A stretch of DNA of 64,000 nt from Tethya wilhelma (taxonomy: Eukaryota > Porifera > Demospongiae > Tethyida > Tethyidae), in assembly GCA_964030475.1 (NCBI GenBank), contig CAXIPT010000003.1, positions 10,679,953 to 10,743,952 on the forward strand, in the 5' to 3' direction. The notes below the pieces were generated by a model. That model saw nothing but the letters and a program-made list of their open reading frames with translations. It was not told where the DNA came from and did no database searches. The translations under genes and the position numbers were made by a program. Shown here in pieces: positions 46,592-56,787 of the stretch (its first letter is position 1; the number at the start of each line of letters is the position of its first letter).

Positions 46592-48252
46592 ACTATGAAT
46601 CTCACCAAGTGATTCTCAACAACCTCCCACCCCCACACAACACTCACCTAGCCATCGCACCATCTCTTCAATCCCTCTAATAAACTTCTCCTCTTCCTTC
46701 TCGGGATTAGTGTCATCGTACCTCAAGTATGTGATCCCTCCGTGAGCCTTAGCATAACCAAAGTTGAAGTTGATGGCCTTGGCATGTCCAATGTGTAGGA
46801 TCCCATTGGGCTCTGGGGGGAATCGGGTGACCACCTGTCCCCCTGTCTCCTTCAAGTGCTGTTTGAGAATATCCATTGTCTTTGGTGTCACCACGTAGCC
46901 TTCAGTCTTGTAGTTCTCCCCTGGAGAGAGGAGATAGGGAGATCGATGACAATCAGGGAATCGTTAAATATTCAACTTTTGTGATAAAATTCACAGAAAG
47001 GAGGGTGGAAAGGAAAGACTGATTTTATCATGGTAAAACAATAAGTTGAAAAAGAGAAATGTTACACCCATTACCTGGTTTATGGAAGTTGCATGCCTCT
47101 CCAACAAGCTGCACTGCTCCTTTCTCTTCTTCCACTGCAGTAGCTGAAGGGACCACTTTCTTGGGCTCAGTAGAAGCGGGTGCTTTCTTCTGCTGATAAA
47201 GACACATATCATCATGTGAGATGGCACATAACATGACCATAAGATGCTTACTTTTCCCTTGGGCTTCAAGTCATCTGCTGTCTTTGGTCCAAGCAACTGT
47301 TCAACCTGATAAATGGTAACAACATTATCGTTAAGCCCATGGAACACTAACAGTTACATTGTAGCAGTAGTGGCTGGAAATATAAATGAAGACTACTAAC
47401 CTGTTTTTCAATGGTGTCCTTCACAAGTTTCCCATCGGCCCATTTCAGCTTATCTCTGACGGCTCCCATTAACTTGCCAACTGGAAATGTGTATCTCCTC
47501 TCCACCAACTCATCTCTGTGCCTCTCCAACACCTCGTTCACCTGTGGGCAGTTCACACAATGAAAACCAAACACTACAGCTACAATCAAATCTAAACTCA
47601 GAAGATAAATTGATAGTCCTACACACCAGTTACTTCAATGACCCTTACCTACCCCACAAAAAGGTTGTCAAAAAATTTAAATAATGTGTACCAAGTGCTG
47701 TGATACTGTATGGGAGTAGTCTCAATCTGACCTGTTCTGCTATCTGTTCAGGAGTGATGGTCACACCGACACCACAGTGCTCATCAAAGGCAGCTCTGTT
47801 CAACGGATCCAGTGGATAGGACTTGAAATAGTTCAGAGCAGCTGCACAAATGATTGGAAGAGAACAGTCACACAATACTGAAGCTGAACAGGTGTGTAGG
47901 ATAGAGTATGCGAAAAGAGTACCGTACCTGTTAGTTGAGGTTCACTTGTTATTTTACCACTGCAAACGTACTCTAACAGTATCGCCAGTCTCTCCTTTGA
48001 CCCCTTGAACCTGGTTGCCATGTGATAGAGAAGGTTCCCCACCACTTTGTCAATAGACCCATTGCCAACTCTGCTACGGGCCTAGAGGGAACACAGCTCA
48101 CAGTTAGCTTGCTGGAATAAAACATCAAGGTCTTTGCCTACCTCCAATATGAGGTCTTTGAGGGTACTAGAAACAGCAGGGTTCTTGATGGTGTCTTTGG
48201 CCTTGTTTTCACTCAGGCCAATACTCATGAACAACTCCAATACGTCGGCCAT
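29148..48252 (-). CDS. QARS1: Glutaminyl-tRNA synthetase (cytosolic GlnRS)
   Basis: Charges tRNA-Gln with glutamine in the cytosol. Minus-strand exons from the N-terminus: 48142-48252, 47928-48081, 47732-47841, 47401-47541, 47252-47305, 47075-47192, 46648-46920, 46463-46541, 46284-46392, 46188-46220, 45793-45983, 45377-45602, then 30377-30434, 30209-30316, 29920-30012, 29656-29783, 29526-29592, 29148-29285. The start [20 protein letters not shown] opens the eukaryotic N-terminal domain. The class I HIGH motif is in [15 protein letters not shown], and [11 protein letters not shown] is the KMSKS equivalent. The C-terminal exons encode the two anticodon-binding beta-barrels ([31 protein letters not shown]). 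About 28 residues between FCAK (45377) and MAVLDPL (30430) are absent, so one exon of about 86 nt was not found. The 14.9-kb gap there contains the kinase-Kelch cluster on the plus strand and three single Ns. Confidence 0.9.
30483..30538. repeat. MITE left-arm fragment
   Basis: TAGGAATGGGCAGTGCTGTA and AAAAGTTATGAAACAAGGCA match the left arm of the palindromic MITE at 43525-43877. Only one arm is present. It lies next to the (CA)n array. Confidence 0.6.
30607..30705 (+). repeat. (CA)n microsatellite with an internal N
   Basis: About 99 bp of CA dinucleotides, interrupted by a single N at 30643. It separates the last mapped QARS1 C-terminal exon (30434) from kinase-Kelch copy A (30790). The N may mark a join. 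Confidence 0.95.
30790..35011 (+). pseudogene. Kinase-Kelch copy A, disrupted
   Basis: Paralogue of the intact genes at 37317 and 41002. The N-lobe (30790-31218, [14 protein letters not shown] to LAISY) is intact. Then about 1.9 kb of foldback DNA intervenes, and eight codons corresponding to LHSNGITH are lost before the DLSSNNVLL block resumes at 33155. Further lesions are a 4-bp insertion (GATC) near 33498 that shifts the frame and gives a stop at 33513, and a CAA-to-TAA change near 33652 after the conserved VRRA. The coiled coil and Kelch half (33725-35011) is still a 428-codon open frame: [58 protein letters not shown]. Splicing across the insert would still remove the catalytic HRD, so a kinase product is unlikely. 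Confidence 0.8.
31223..32994. mobile_element. Foldback element with ~600-bp inverted arms inside kinase copy A
   Basis: The left arm (31223 to about 31840) and right arm (about 32390-32994) are near-complete inverted copies. Examples are TTCGAAAATTTTAGCTAAAC at 31237 against GTTTAGCTAAAATTTTCGAA near 32959. Each arm holds four or five copies of the perfect palindrome GGTGTACAAATTTGTACACC or near variants. The loop carries direct repeats of arm sequence (for example CAAGTGCGATTTTGACAAAA at 31604 and 31981). A piece of the same family is at 43423-43530. Sequence 32995-33150 is also absent from the intact paralogues. Confidence 0.8.
35252..35882. mobile_element. TAGCCTCG-family MITE with ~73-bp perfect TIRs and 9-bp target duplication
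   Basis: The left end TAGCCTCGTTCCCAGGCTCC (35252) continues through GCGAATATTTTCTTCGAAAA to GGTACCAGT and is repeated exactly inverted at the right end, terminating CGAGGCTA at 35882. The direct repeat GGGTTGGTG flanks it at 35243-35251 and 35883-35891. It sits between kinase-Kelch copies A and B and has no transposase. Confidence 0.9.
35892..37316. other. Intergenic between kinase-Kelch copies A and B
   Basis: No coding feature was seen. It contains a (GTCT)n run at about 36169-36192. The last 250 bp (37070-37316) holds blocks shared with the region upstream of copy C: an ACACTATCAGTTGGT block, TACATATAAGG, TGTCAAGAAAGTTCAAG and AGAAGATCACA. This is probably a co-duplicated promoter. Confidence 0.55.
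37317..39671 (+). CDS. Kinase - coiled coil - Kelch protein, copy B (intact, single exon)
   Basis: A 784-residue intronless ORF. The start was chosen at MAQQ because copies A and C share it; seven in-frame codons lie upstream. Kinase domain, residues about 20-310: glycine loop GIGSYG at 26-31, CAAKVIH lysine, THRDLSSNN around 150, VTDFGMAKL around 172, MPPEAV, and a C-lobe with EIERRQNHI; all key catalytic residues are present. Residues about 325-445 are a long charged coiled coil ([20 protein letters not shown] and on). Residues about 480-780 form Kelch repeats, shown by GG doublets with spaced [40 protein letters not shown]-like by its HRDLSSNN loop. The Kelch propeller may select substrates or partners; inference. 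No signal peptide or membrane segment. Confidence 0.9.
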   Translation: MAQQHDQNTLKIGFRSIQLLKDQTLGIGSYGIVCKALCDDLLCAAKVIHQTLFDPNAYQQIERNKEHRLPIQRFMQECEFMSAIKHPNIVQFLGTHQDPQTGLPVLLMELMDNSLTHFLESSQDAIPYHIQVNFCHDITLAISYLHSNGITHRDLSSNNVLLCGNVLAKVTDFGMAKLGDINPRATRVSFTMCPGTDVYMPPEAVKEKPIYTIRIDCFSIGTLIVQILTRCFPDPGERQKAVQVDHPQFPGGILYAPVSEIERRQNHISLVDPKHPLLPIALDCLRDSDVERPSAQELCQRVAVLKETPQFIESDRRRPERQELTGSTTEREEEIRELRQQVQDKNDIIEQKDEENHQMRQEYAQQIQGLQQIIGSQNDRLQENEAYIHEKNDSLKQKDQLIEDKERRLQHVTEELELNQRVMAQFQTRIRELERQLKQESQIEVPVAKPQPSLRDPPQTYHPETRTATATRDSFTLTWREGKRAPARIRRGTNVVVDGGSLYIQCGGYYEILHYNSTNETWSQLPKCKTCLCSLTIVNNLLTTIGGEDRQYKKTNQLFSLTEEGRTKTWREVFPPMPTKRTLSMVVCTIQALIVAGGYLDGLKPKPVEIMDINIQQWSSAADLPVPLSEASITICNSQIYIAGGWDAGGPTNLVYTCTVADLFQSCRSRPLGERLAQSLSLNSPPKPTVWSRVADLPVQFSTCVTLHGRLLAIGGNDSQGTQTSDVHIYHPTSNTWEVISKMNIGRTLCFAAVLFTKEIMVVGGLINHSETDSVEIAKAKFIQ
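39844..40054. mobile_element. Short TIR element with TACCGTAT...ATACGGTA ends
   Basis: The left end TACCGTATACAGTGGGTATT and right end AATACCCGCCATACGGTA are inverted and continue inward as TTTTTTGGGG/CCACAAAAAA and AAAATTTTC/GAAAATTTT. About 210 bp, noncoding, downstream of copy B. Confidence 0.7.
40055..41001. other. Intergenic between kinase-Kelch copies B and C
   Basis: Noncoding. About 40310-40350 and 40850-41001 repeat the upstream block of copy B (TGTCAAGAAA...TTCAAGTAGAG). A degraded TAGCCTCG-family element spans about 40480-40680 (GGGCCTGGTATATG ... GAGAGAGCCTGGGAACGTAG). Confidence 0.5.
41002..43380 (+). CDS. Kinase - coiled coil - Kelch protein, copy C (intact, single exon)
   Basis: 792 residues, same plan as copy [12 protein letters not shown] loop, [40 protein letters not shown] and [11 protein letters not shown] coiled coil follows, longer than in B by one extra heptad stretch ([20 protein letters not shown]). 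The C-terminal Kelch repeats include [29 protein letters not shown] and [10 protein letters not shown]. It is intronless, like copy B, so the tandem array may descend from one retrocopied or intron-free ancestor; that is inference. Catalytic residues are present, so an active kinase is expected. A single N at 43422 lies 42 bp beyond the stop. Confidence 0.9.
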   Translation: MAQQQHRATPKIGFKSIQLLKDQTLGIGSYGSVCKALCDNLICAAKVIHPTLFDPNAHQRIEPNKEHRLPIQRFLQECEFMSAIKHPNIVQFLGTHQDPQTGLPVLLMELMDDSLTHFLESSQDAVPYHIQVNFCHDITLAISYLHSNGITHRDLSSNNVLLHGNVQAKVTDFGMAKLGDINPRATRVSFTMCPGTDVYMPPEAVKDNPVYTDKIDCFSIGTLIVQILTRCFPDPGERQKAVQVDHPQFPGGLLYAPVPEIERRQNHINLIDPNHLLLQIALDCLKDSDVERPSAQELCQRVAALKETPQFTESVTRAQERPEPAGNTTEREEEIRELRQQVQDKNDIIQQKDEEICQMKQDRAQQIQGLQRIIGSQNDRLRENETNIREKNDSLKQKDDIIREKDQQVIDKERRLQHVTEELESNQQVMVQFQTRIHELELQLKKESQKEVPVAKPQPSLRDPLHTYHPDTKTDTVTTDSFTLTWREVKWVSRTMSRRPNAVVVDGESLYIKYCLYYNILHYNSTNETWSKLPECKTCLCSLAIVNNLLTTIGGEERGNKSNKLFSFTEEGWRETWREVFPPMPTKRSSSMVVCTGQALIVAGGSLEGSKEAKTVEVMDINTQQWSSAADLPERLTEASATICNNQIYIAGGYNTHGRSTNLVYTCTLTDLFLSCQSRSLRERLAQSLSLTSPPRPIVWSKVADLPVTISTCVTLHDQLLAIGGKDSQGTPTSDVRIYHPTSNTWEVISKMNIGRSRCFAAVLPTNEIMVVGGYTNHGETASVEIATAKFM
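43423..43530. repeat. Fragment of the foldback family
   Basis: TACGACCTTCCTAGGCTGAG and TGCTGGGTTCTTGGTTTCTC repeat sequence of the foldback arms at 31700-31790. The fragment begins immediately after the N at 43422, so its left border may be an assembly edge. Confidence 0.75.
43525..43877. mobile_element. Palindromic MITE, complete copy
   Basis: The left arm (AAAAATTTCAAAAAAATTAG, GAATGGGCAGTGCGGTAAAA, CAAATTCGGCACATGACTAC) is mirrored by the right arm from about 43790 (GTAGTCATGTGCCGAATTTG ... CTAATTTTTTTGAAATTTTT). The arms are about 90 bp. Fragments occur at 1-136 and 30483-30538. Confidence 0.8.
43878..45376. other. QARS1 long-intron remainder, no exon found
   Basis: Searched by eye on the minus strand for the missing QARS1 exon (about 28 residues between FCAK and MAVLDPL) without success. 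It contains a GTACGTAAGTA-rich patch (44450-44480), a MITE fragment at 44662-44705 and a single N at 45277. Confidence 0.5.
45671..45717. mobile_element. 47-bp TAGCCTCG-family mini-MITE with 9-bp target duplication
   Basis: Starts TAGCCTCGTACCCAGGCC and ends GTGGGTACGAGGCTA, essentially two TIRs with a short CT-rich centre. The exact direct repeat CATAGACCT flanks it at 45662-45670 and 45718-45726. It lies in a QARS1 intron. Confidence 0.85.
46548..46588 (+). repeat. (GA)n microsatellite forming a (CT)n polypyrimidine tract
   Basis: About 20 GA units on the plus strand. On the QARS1 coding strand this is (CT)n ending about 6 bases before the acceptor of the exon 46463-46541, so it serves as the polypyrimidine tract. 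Confidence 0.85.
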
Positions 48253-48514
48253 GGCTGAATGAGTCTATGATATGATGAGATTTCACCTCAAAGTCAGGAA
48301 GAGGGTTCTTGTGAATTGATGCAAACCACAGATTCTATGGTGCAACCATAGTTTGTGCTGTCCACGTGTTTGTGTTCAATTTGGCGGCTTGCACGTGCAC
48401 TTCACGAGACTAGTGGGCGTGACACAAGCAAGTCACATGACAGTAGTCTAACAAACTTTTGGAGAAGACAGAAGACACGAAAAGCTTCTTTAGTGAGAGA
48501 GGAGACGTACAGTC
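48253..48514. promoter_or_regulatory. Bidirectional promoter region of QARS1 and FBXL5
   Basis: Only 262 bp separate the divergent start codons of QARS1 (48252, minus) and FBXL5 (48515, plus). It includes a CACGTG-containing stretch (GGCTTGCACGTGCACTTCAC) near 48385 and no TATA box. A shared compact promoter is inferred from the spacing alone. Confidence 0.55.
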
Positions 48515-51500
48515 ATGCCTGAAGTACCCGAAGAGCTGGATGTGTTCCGACTTCCTCATGTGCATATGAAGAAGCTAGTACATGAAATGGAGGAAGAAGT
48601 AATGCTGAATAATTTTGCTTTCAAGTTGAGCAAACTGTGATGTTTGTAAATATAAACACACTCACGCATACATACATAGCTCTTGTGTACCAACTTCAGT
48701 GACTCTGGAGAGCTCCATTCTCTGTTGGACCACCTGAGTACTCACTTCCACCAGTTCAAGTGTCACGAGGAGATAGAGAACCAGCACATCATGAGGCAGC
48801 TGATGCAACGCCTGCCTCACAACGCAACAACAACACTGGCCAATGACATTCACTCAGACAGCAGGTACTGGAGAGGGTGTGCTGTCTGTGTGTGTATAAG
48901 TAATGGAAGTGAATGTGTAGTACTTGATTCCAGTAATAATGGCAAATGAAACATGGAACAATTCTATAGAGCTCTTGCAATTGACGCCATCAAAATCGGT
49001 TGAGTTTTGAAGTGATACTAAATTAGTTAATTTTGCCATAATTATTTATGGAACTAAGTGACAGATAGCCTGTCTGTATTGCTATGTACGATTTTGAAAT
49101 GGCTCACTTTATGTAATTGCAAGTGTTCTATTCAAAACAGGTTGTTACCTCTCTATTCATATGTAAATCACCAATGTCTGTGTATCACTCTATGCAGACT
49201 GTCTGACTTGGTGACTCTTGTCAACGATGGTCAACAGTTGGAGAGGGACAGTGAACTGGACCGGGTCTGTTATGGAGAGACTCTCAAGACGGCCATCACC
49301 AACTTCACCTTGGACTTCATCCCTCACATGAATGAGGAGGAAGAGGTGAGGCCCCCACTCACTGCTTGGAGGGGAGGATTATTATACCAGCTAGGCTTAC
49401 TCCATATGTAGTGGATTAGTTTCATAATTCATTATTTAGAGGTGGGATCAGATCTAGTACGTATTACAAGCCCCCTTTGTTGGAGTACTGTTGGTTGGAA
49501 TCACTACTGGCCATTGTTTAGCAACTCTAGTATGTAACGTGCATCTTGACCGCAATAATTTACTTTAAGTAAAGGAGATTTAATTAGATGAACATTGGCA
49601 TTTCAACTATTTTACTGCTGAAGACAGCCACGGCAATGAGTGACTAGAGTGTTCACACACATTGTGTGTCATAACTCACGCTCACACCTGTTGTTGCAAG
49701 GTGCACAATGACACGTGGACTTCAGTTGTGTGTCTGTTCCTGTGTGACTTGTGTCACTCTCTCTCTCCTCTAGGTGTTCCTTCCTCTCCTTGTGGAGTAC
49801 TTCAGTGAGGGGGAGCTGAGGCAGATGACCACGAGGATCATTGAGCTGCACCAGCTGAAGGACTACCAGGACGAGAATGGTCAGTTGGAGGGAATTTCAT
49901 TGGCTATGTAGCTGTATAGACTGTGTGTTCAAAACTGTATGGTGTACTGTGTGTGTGTGTGTGTGTGTGTGCATGTGTGTGTGTGTGTGTGTGTGGTAAT
50001 AAAGGATATGATGCAATGTGCACTCTGGTACCAATATTGTTTCATTATTCTGCTCATTAGTGGTACAAGTACTACACACAATGGTGTAACATAAAGTGAT
50101 CAGTATCCATTATTGTAACTTTGTGTGCAATTTGTGATGATTGTCTCCTATCCTCTTCCGTTCAGTTGCTGTCCAACAGGAGGTGCTCTCGGAGCCTCCC
50201 GGTGAGGACCCCTCCCCACCCTCCCTCCTCTCACTCCCTCCCGAGGTCCTCCTCCGTGTCCTCTCGTACCTCTCACCCTCGGAGCTCCTCACCCTCTCCC
50301 ATCTCCACTCAACCCTTCACACCCTCACACATGACGGCTCACTGTGGACCCACCTCCACCCAGTGAGGTGGGTCCATGCTAGGGGGATGGCATTCTACCA
50401 GCCGATGGATATGGAGTGTGAGCTGAGTCAGGATGCTGTGATGGAGAATGATATGATGAAGGAGTTGCTGTCAGTTGAAGGGAGAGTCAATGCCAATGTT
50501 ATCACCATAAGGTGTGTGTGTAGTCAAAGGAGATAATCTGTGTGTGTGTTTCTCTGCATAAACAGGCTAGTCTCAGAAACAACCAAATTTATGTACAATG
50601 TTTGGTTTACTGTGTAGTGTATGCCTGTTTAATGCTTGCGATCACTGCAATGTATTTTATTTTCTCTATGTGCATATATCTTGTAGCATCATACCACTAT
50701 GTACTAATGGTTCTATCCCTCTCCCCCAGTGATGAGAGTGAAGATGCCATCATGGACAAGGAGATGAAGGTGCTGTGTGGAGTGATAGACCATCTCCTGC
50801 CAAAGGTTGGCTCACATGTCCTCACTCTGGACCTGGCTTATGGCAAGGCTGTCTCCAATGAAGTGGTAAGGTTGACCTGTACTTTATAAAAACCGATGTG
50901 AAAAACCATTATCACACTCATAGGTGTTTCGAATGCTGCGTCTCTGTCCCAACTTGAGCTATCTGGATCTTTCTCACACGATGGTTTCTGACTTTGCATT
51001 CCGTGGGTAAGTACGTAGTAAGTACTCAACTACTACCTCTACAAAGTCCACTCTAGCACTTGGCTATCTCTTGCAGTGACAAAACTATACTAGCTGTCAA
51101 TGGAAAAATACTTTTAACGCAATTTTTTTCTATATATTTCAGGTTAATTGGTAAAGGTCATCATCATTGGAAGCTCAAGTTCATTGACCTTTCAGGGTGC
51201 TCTCTCATCACAGACACTGCCCTGCAGAGACTCTCTCAGTCCCTCTCTGCCCTCCCTCTCAAGCCATCATCCTGTGCCTGCACTAACCTCCCCACCAACT
51301 CCTCCTCCAAGGTGTGCAGAGCCTCTGGTGGGTGGAGGGGGGAGAGGGGAAATGAAGTGGGGAAGACCCCGCAATTAAAGTGCCTCATTCTTTCCGGTTG
51401 CTTTCACATCACAGATGCTGGATTGAGGTACAGCATGCATGATGTAGTCTCTGTGAGATGTAGTTTGTTCTCAGCCATGCCTTGAAGAATGTGTCTAGTG

Positions 51501-52946
51501 TCTACAATGTATTGTGTCACTGTGTTTTTGTCACATAATGTGTGCGTGTGTGTGTTTATGAAGAATTAGCAAGCCCTATCAACTTATATGCTCTATGTAC
51601 TATGCAATAGTTATTATGTATGTTCCCACCCAGCGTGTGCATTTCCTGATATCACCGTAGCGATGGCAGTGTTCCAAATTCTATCTCCTTATATCGAACC
51701 ATCTCTAAAACACATCATCCCCTACTTGGTCTGTACCAACAACTCCTCCATTGGAACTCCTTAAATAATAGAGGGCTATTGTAGGTATTGGTCTCTCCCT
51801 GTCTAGATAAGGAGCCACCAAGCCTTCACATGCCGTAGTCCAAGTGACCACAGATATCTTCTTTACCTATGTTTACCGCCCTCATGAGCATCTGGTACAA
51901 TGTATGGAGTAGCTATACATCGCTACATACATTTGGTTGTTGTCTTTATGGACCTAGCTTCAGAGCCATTTTGCCATGGCATTTCCCATTTTATATGGAA
52001 AATGAGTCCAACTACATGCCTCTAACTTGGTATAGTATTTTTTGTCTCTGTGTGACCTTTGACCTATCCATTGCATTGTCATGCATGGTATTTCATTCCC
52101 CCCAGTGCTCATTGTCTCCAGCTGAGATCAAAGTCATAGTGTCACTCATTAGCAGATCACTGGTTGTTAGGCTGATACACCTCACACAATGCAATGTTTT
52201 CATGCCCTCTGATGTGATGTGATTCTCCTCATACCCCACCACACACTGTGGTCCTAGTTTACATACCAAAGCAGTCACACCTCAAATTTCATATTAGCGC
52301 TAGTTTGCATTATGTAACTTTGTGTACTCGGTGTGTGTCTGTATGTACATCTGGGTGACCTTCGATAAATAAAAATGTTTTCAATGACCTCATACAGATT
52401 TTATGCATTTTTGAAGATCAGGTCTAAACATTGAAGGCTTACACTGCTTGTAATTCTATGGTGACCAATGCTAAAGTATGATGATTTTGATCCATATTCA
52501 ATCTTCCCTGGTAAAGATCATCACATTAGTAGCTGTACAGATGACATTGCATTGCAAGATGGGATTTCTGTTGCATTTTTCATTTCAGGCCTCATGCCCA
52601 TCACATGCTTCGACTTGTTATTTGTTTACCCTTGAGAGTGAGACCACTTGTCATGTCTCACTGAGCCCTTGGAATGTTACTGATGGACTCTGTGGCTTCT
52701 TTTCCTCTCAAAAGGTGCTCTCTTCCCACAAACCCCCTCTCCCTAGCCACTGGTTCCTTATATTGGCAACCACATCTTCAGAGTGTATTAGATGGTTATG
52801 ATATTCATTTTAAACTGGGTGATCCAGATTAAGTAACCTGTTATAATTCATGCCTTTGCTGCTATGATTCTCAGATGCACAGTCATGTATTTACTCTATG
52901 CCTTTGTTTTGTATTGATCTCCCACCACCTGCACACACACACACGT

Positions 52947-52990
<44 letters not shown>

Positions 52991-53014
52991 GTCTCTTATA
53001 CACNNNNNNNNNNN

Positions 53015-53104
<90 letters not shown>

Positions 53105-56100
53105 CTATCTCCTACCATTCACAATAAAAGTATTTCTTTCCCCTCCCCTCCACCCCAGTCACATGTCTGTGGGTGAAACCACCTCAGAGAGGACTAATTA
53201 GGTTGCCTCCTATTAGCTCTATAGACCTGCTAAGTAGCTGTGGAGTGAGTGTGGTGGGAGGCCTGCTCCTCACTGTGGCCAGGGGTAGCTCCCCAGGTGG
53301 GCTGCCAGTGAGCACTGCCAGTGCTTGTTTGTGAACATTGTGAGTCTATGTGTGCATGTGTAGATCATTATAGAGCTGAGTCTTAAACTAGAGGTTATGT
53401 GAAATGTCGTCATCTTTGGCTTGGAAGCAGTGATCATGCCATGGCACCAGAGCACATGCAGCGTCAACATGTCTAGAGTCCACCTAAGATACTTGTGTGG
53501 TGGTAAAATTGCAAATGTGTGTGAAAATTTTTTGTTCTTGTTGGTTACGTATGATTTAGTCTCATCATACTCTATACTACTGCTTTTGTGATGTACATGT
53601 ATCACTGTTTGAAGTAGCATGAAGAACACGGTATGTTCTCACATATTGCATGCCTCATGCACCATGCACAGGAGACTCCAGTCTATCTGACTTCACTGTA
53701 TCCATGTGTGCTTGTAGTCAGCTTGTTGTAGTTCTGTTACTTAATTCCTCAGTCATTTTGGTGCCTTTGTTGTAATTGCTCATACAAGTGTAAAGGTTTC
53801 ATGTGTGTGTATAGCAATATCATTTGCTTTCGTCATTCGGTTCTAGTATACATACGTACGCAAATTCTTTTTGTCTTCATTAACTCCATATGTAGTCAAC
53901 TTCTGTTGCTACAAACTAGAATCCTCCAAATTGGTTGCATATCGTTATTAGACCAATAGCCAAACTCTTTAAAATTGGTCCAAATTCCCTCAAAGTGTAG
54001 CCAAAAATAGTTTATAAACCTGGCTAGGTTGTCCCTAACGAACAGGGATCCACCCTCCTCCCACGCTCGTTACAAAGACGGTACATACATACATACAGTA
54101 TATGTTCTTTGGACTTGCACTGCTCTTGTACGGGCGACATCATCTGGAGCATTCTATAGTAAGTGGATAATTAGGACAGTGGCTTCCTTCAGTGCACACT
54201 CAGTGTGTTTGGATGTCATGGGAGAGAAATGTGCCCTCTTTGGTCCGTCGTTGTTTGCTCTTGTTACGAGTCGTGTTTGGTAAATGTCAGGAATGTGTGG
54301 CATTTGTCCCTGCCTGGGTATCGTGTTATAGCTCGGGCTGGAGGGTGCGTAGAGACTTCCCTGTGTTTGTTTGTTTGTTTTGCTTCTCTGAATTTAGCCT
54401 TTTAGGCTTTGTTTTGAGATGCCTAGGGTGTGCTTGTGAAAGACTGCTAGTGGAATATTTTACCCATCCCCATGAACACCCAAATAGCTCTTCTCCTGTA
54501 TACCACCACCAGAGGCTACCTGGTGATTGCTGACCATTGTGTAGCCAGCAGATATTGTAGGCACAATCCTTTACAGCAAAGAGTTGTGGGAAGGCCTAGG
54601 AATGAGGCCAGGCTACAGTCAACATGTAGCATGTCTCTTTTCTTCTCTCTGAAACACATGTGAGGGTGCACTAGTGTGGGCATGGCTACCACTACACCTG
54701 TATCCACAGCTCCATTCACAGAAGTGTGTACACAGCACTGGCTGTAGGATGTGGTTTCCCATCAGCTGAATGTCTCCTGTAGATCAACACTCTACTGACA
54801 TGAGCACACACTAGCACTGTTGCTTTGTTGTGTGTCAACAGAACCCATTGTTTTATTGTAAGTTATGCCAACTGAAATAATCCTAGTGTAATTCCAGCAT
54901 CATGCTTCACAGCTTGGAAGCTTGCTTGGCATCTCAATAGCACATGCCCCAGTATGCCATAAATATCATGACTATTCCAGTATGCACAACACCAATCATA
55001 CTGGTATTATAAATGGCAGGCAACTCAATACTCTTGTAATGCATTCAATTAGCACACTCTTTATGCCTCTATTATACACATGTACATACATGTGATGCAG
55101 CCAATGCAATACTACTTCACCTCTAACTATAAGCATCCCTTGTGACTGTATATAGCATAGGCGAGATGGATGGAGATATTACTGCTATGAGCTATGGACA
55201 CCAAGCCATAGTGTTGGTATGTTGATGCTCTAGTGTTTGTTGGCAGTGCCTTGCCTTGAAGTGCACCATTGTTCTGCCAACTCTGGGGCCATATTAAGCA
55301 CCAGTGTTTAGGTGAAGCCAAGAGGAGCTGATAACTAGTGCTTCTATCATGCTGCTGGAGACAATTTGATGATGTCATACATTAGATGCTGTATATAGTT
55401 TCAGCTGTTGATCCCTGGGAATTTTATTTGTGTACATAATTAATAAGATACATGTAACCTTCTAAGGTTTGCATGCACTTATGATGTATTGTGTGTTTAG
55501 GAACTGTGTTGTTTATGCACACATGTAGCCTGACATTGTATACACTGTGGTTGGTCCCTGCTGTTGCTGGAGTATTATGTGGGAAGCTATGGTTGAGGGT
55601 ATACCATGTACTACACACAAGATTAACACTGGTGAACCCTTCCTATGCTTTAGTTCCACATCTCCATTTGTATCCTGTGAAAACCTAGGCCACCAGGGAG
55701 TGATGATTGGTGGACAAGCATGAAGAGTTACCAAGTTAGTTTGCACTCTGTATTTACTTCCATGCAACGTGGATTTTGTAGGCTACTGTATACATGCAAC
55801 ATGACCGTAATGTACTTCATGTATGCCTATGTACTGACTGTACACAGAGTGCATGCATTATTTTTCCATTGCTGATGGTGTGTTGTCTGGCACTACCACC
55901 ACGGTCTTGGTCTCCAGTCACCACATCACTTTGTGCCTCCCTTTGCACACACCATCAACCCTTCACTCTAATCCTGTTAGAAGACTCCCTAATGACATCA
56001 TGGATTTAAAACATTCCATTGCTTGAAATTCAAAAATAGCTGAAAAGGGGACTCTTGAGGTGTTGGTCTTGAATGTTGTCCCATTCTGAAAGTTTAGCAT

Positions 56101-56787
56101 GCGTGATGGTATGAGCAGGCTAAGCCAAGAATGCGTATCATCGTTCCCCTCATTACAGTACACTTTGTACACATCACTTATATCAAGGTCATTGGTGTAT
56201 GTAATGTTTAGTGTAATAGCCTAGGGAAATGTATTGTAATACCCCAACATTTATTGGGGCCTAAGATATCCACCCAGCATATAATACCTGCATTCTCCTT
56301 AACTAGAATGCATAAATTATGCATACTAAGCCATGTACACTATGACCTACCCTTCATGGTATATAGCTATGTGTAGTAAAGTATCCGTTTGGTTTGTGTT
56401 GTGTTGCTGGCTATGAGAGGAAGGGAGGGTCACTGAATGAATGTTCTGGTGTTGTACGCCATGTGGGTGGATGGATAGTTTCTCATGCTCTACAAAGGCT
56501 ACTGTAAGTATAAGAAGGTTGACATTTGGAACTCGAGACGCAAAATCGTTTGAGGAATGTTTTTCTCTTCCCTTGTAGACGTGTATGTACATGACATACG
56601 TGTTTCAATTCCAGATCAGCCTTTTCTCACGTACACAGTATGCATACTGTGGGGGCACTCAACACTCACTCACAGACAGTAATCAACACAAGTATTAACT
56701 TTGATCTTTCCCTGCATAACAAAATGAGTTTATGTAATGAAAAAGCATCTTCTAATGTGTACACTTCTCTAAAGGAGATGGATTTCA

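Noticed and set aside
51638..51765. 44-codon coding-like stretch (CAFPDITVAMAVFQILSPYI) in the last FBXL5 intron
   Set aside because: The nearest acceptor gives the wrong phase for FBXL5 and there is no supporting family similarity or partner exon.
52883..53201. Cys/Val or His/Thr repeat proteins
   Set aside because: These are translations of a CA/GT microsatellite that includes Ns and an adaptor.
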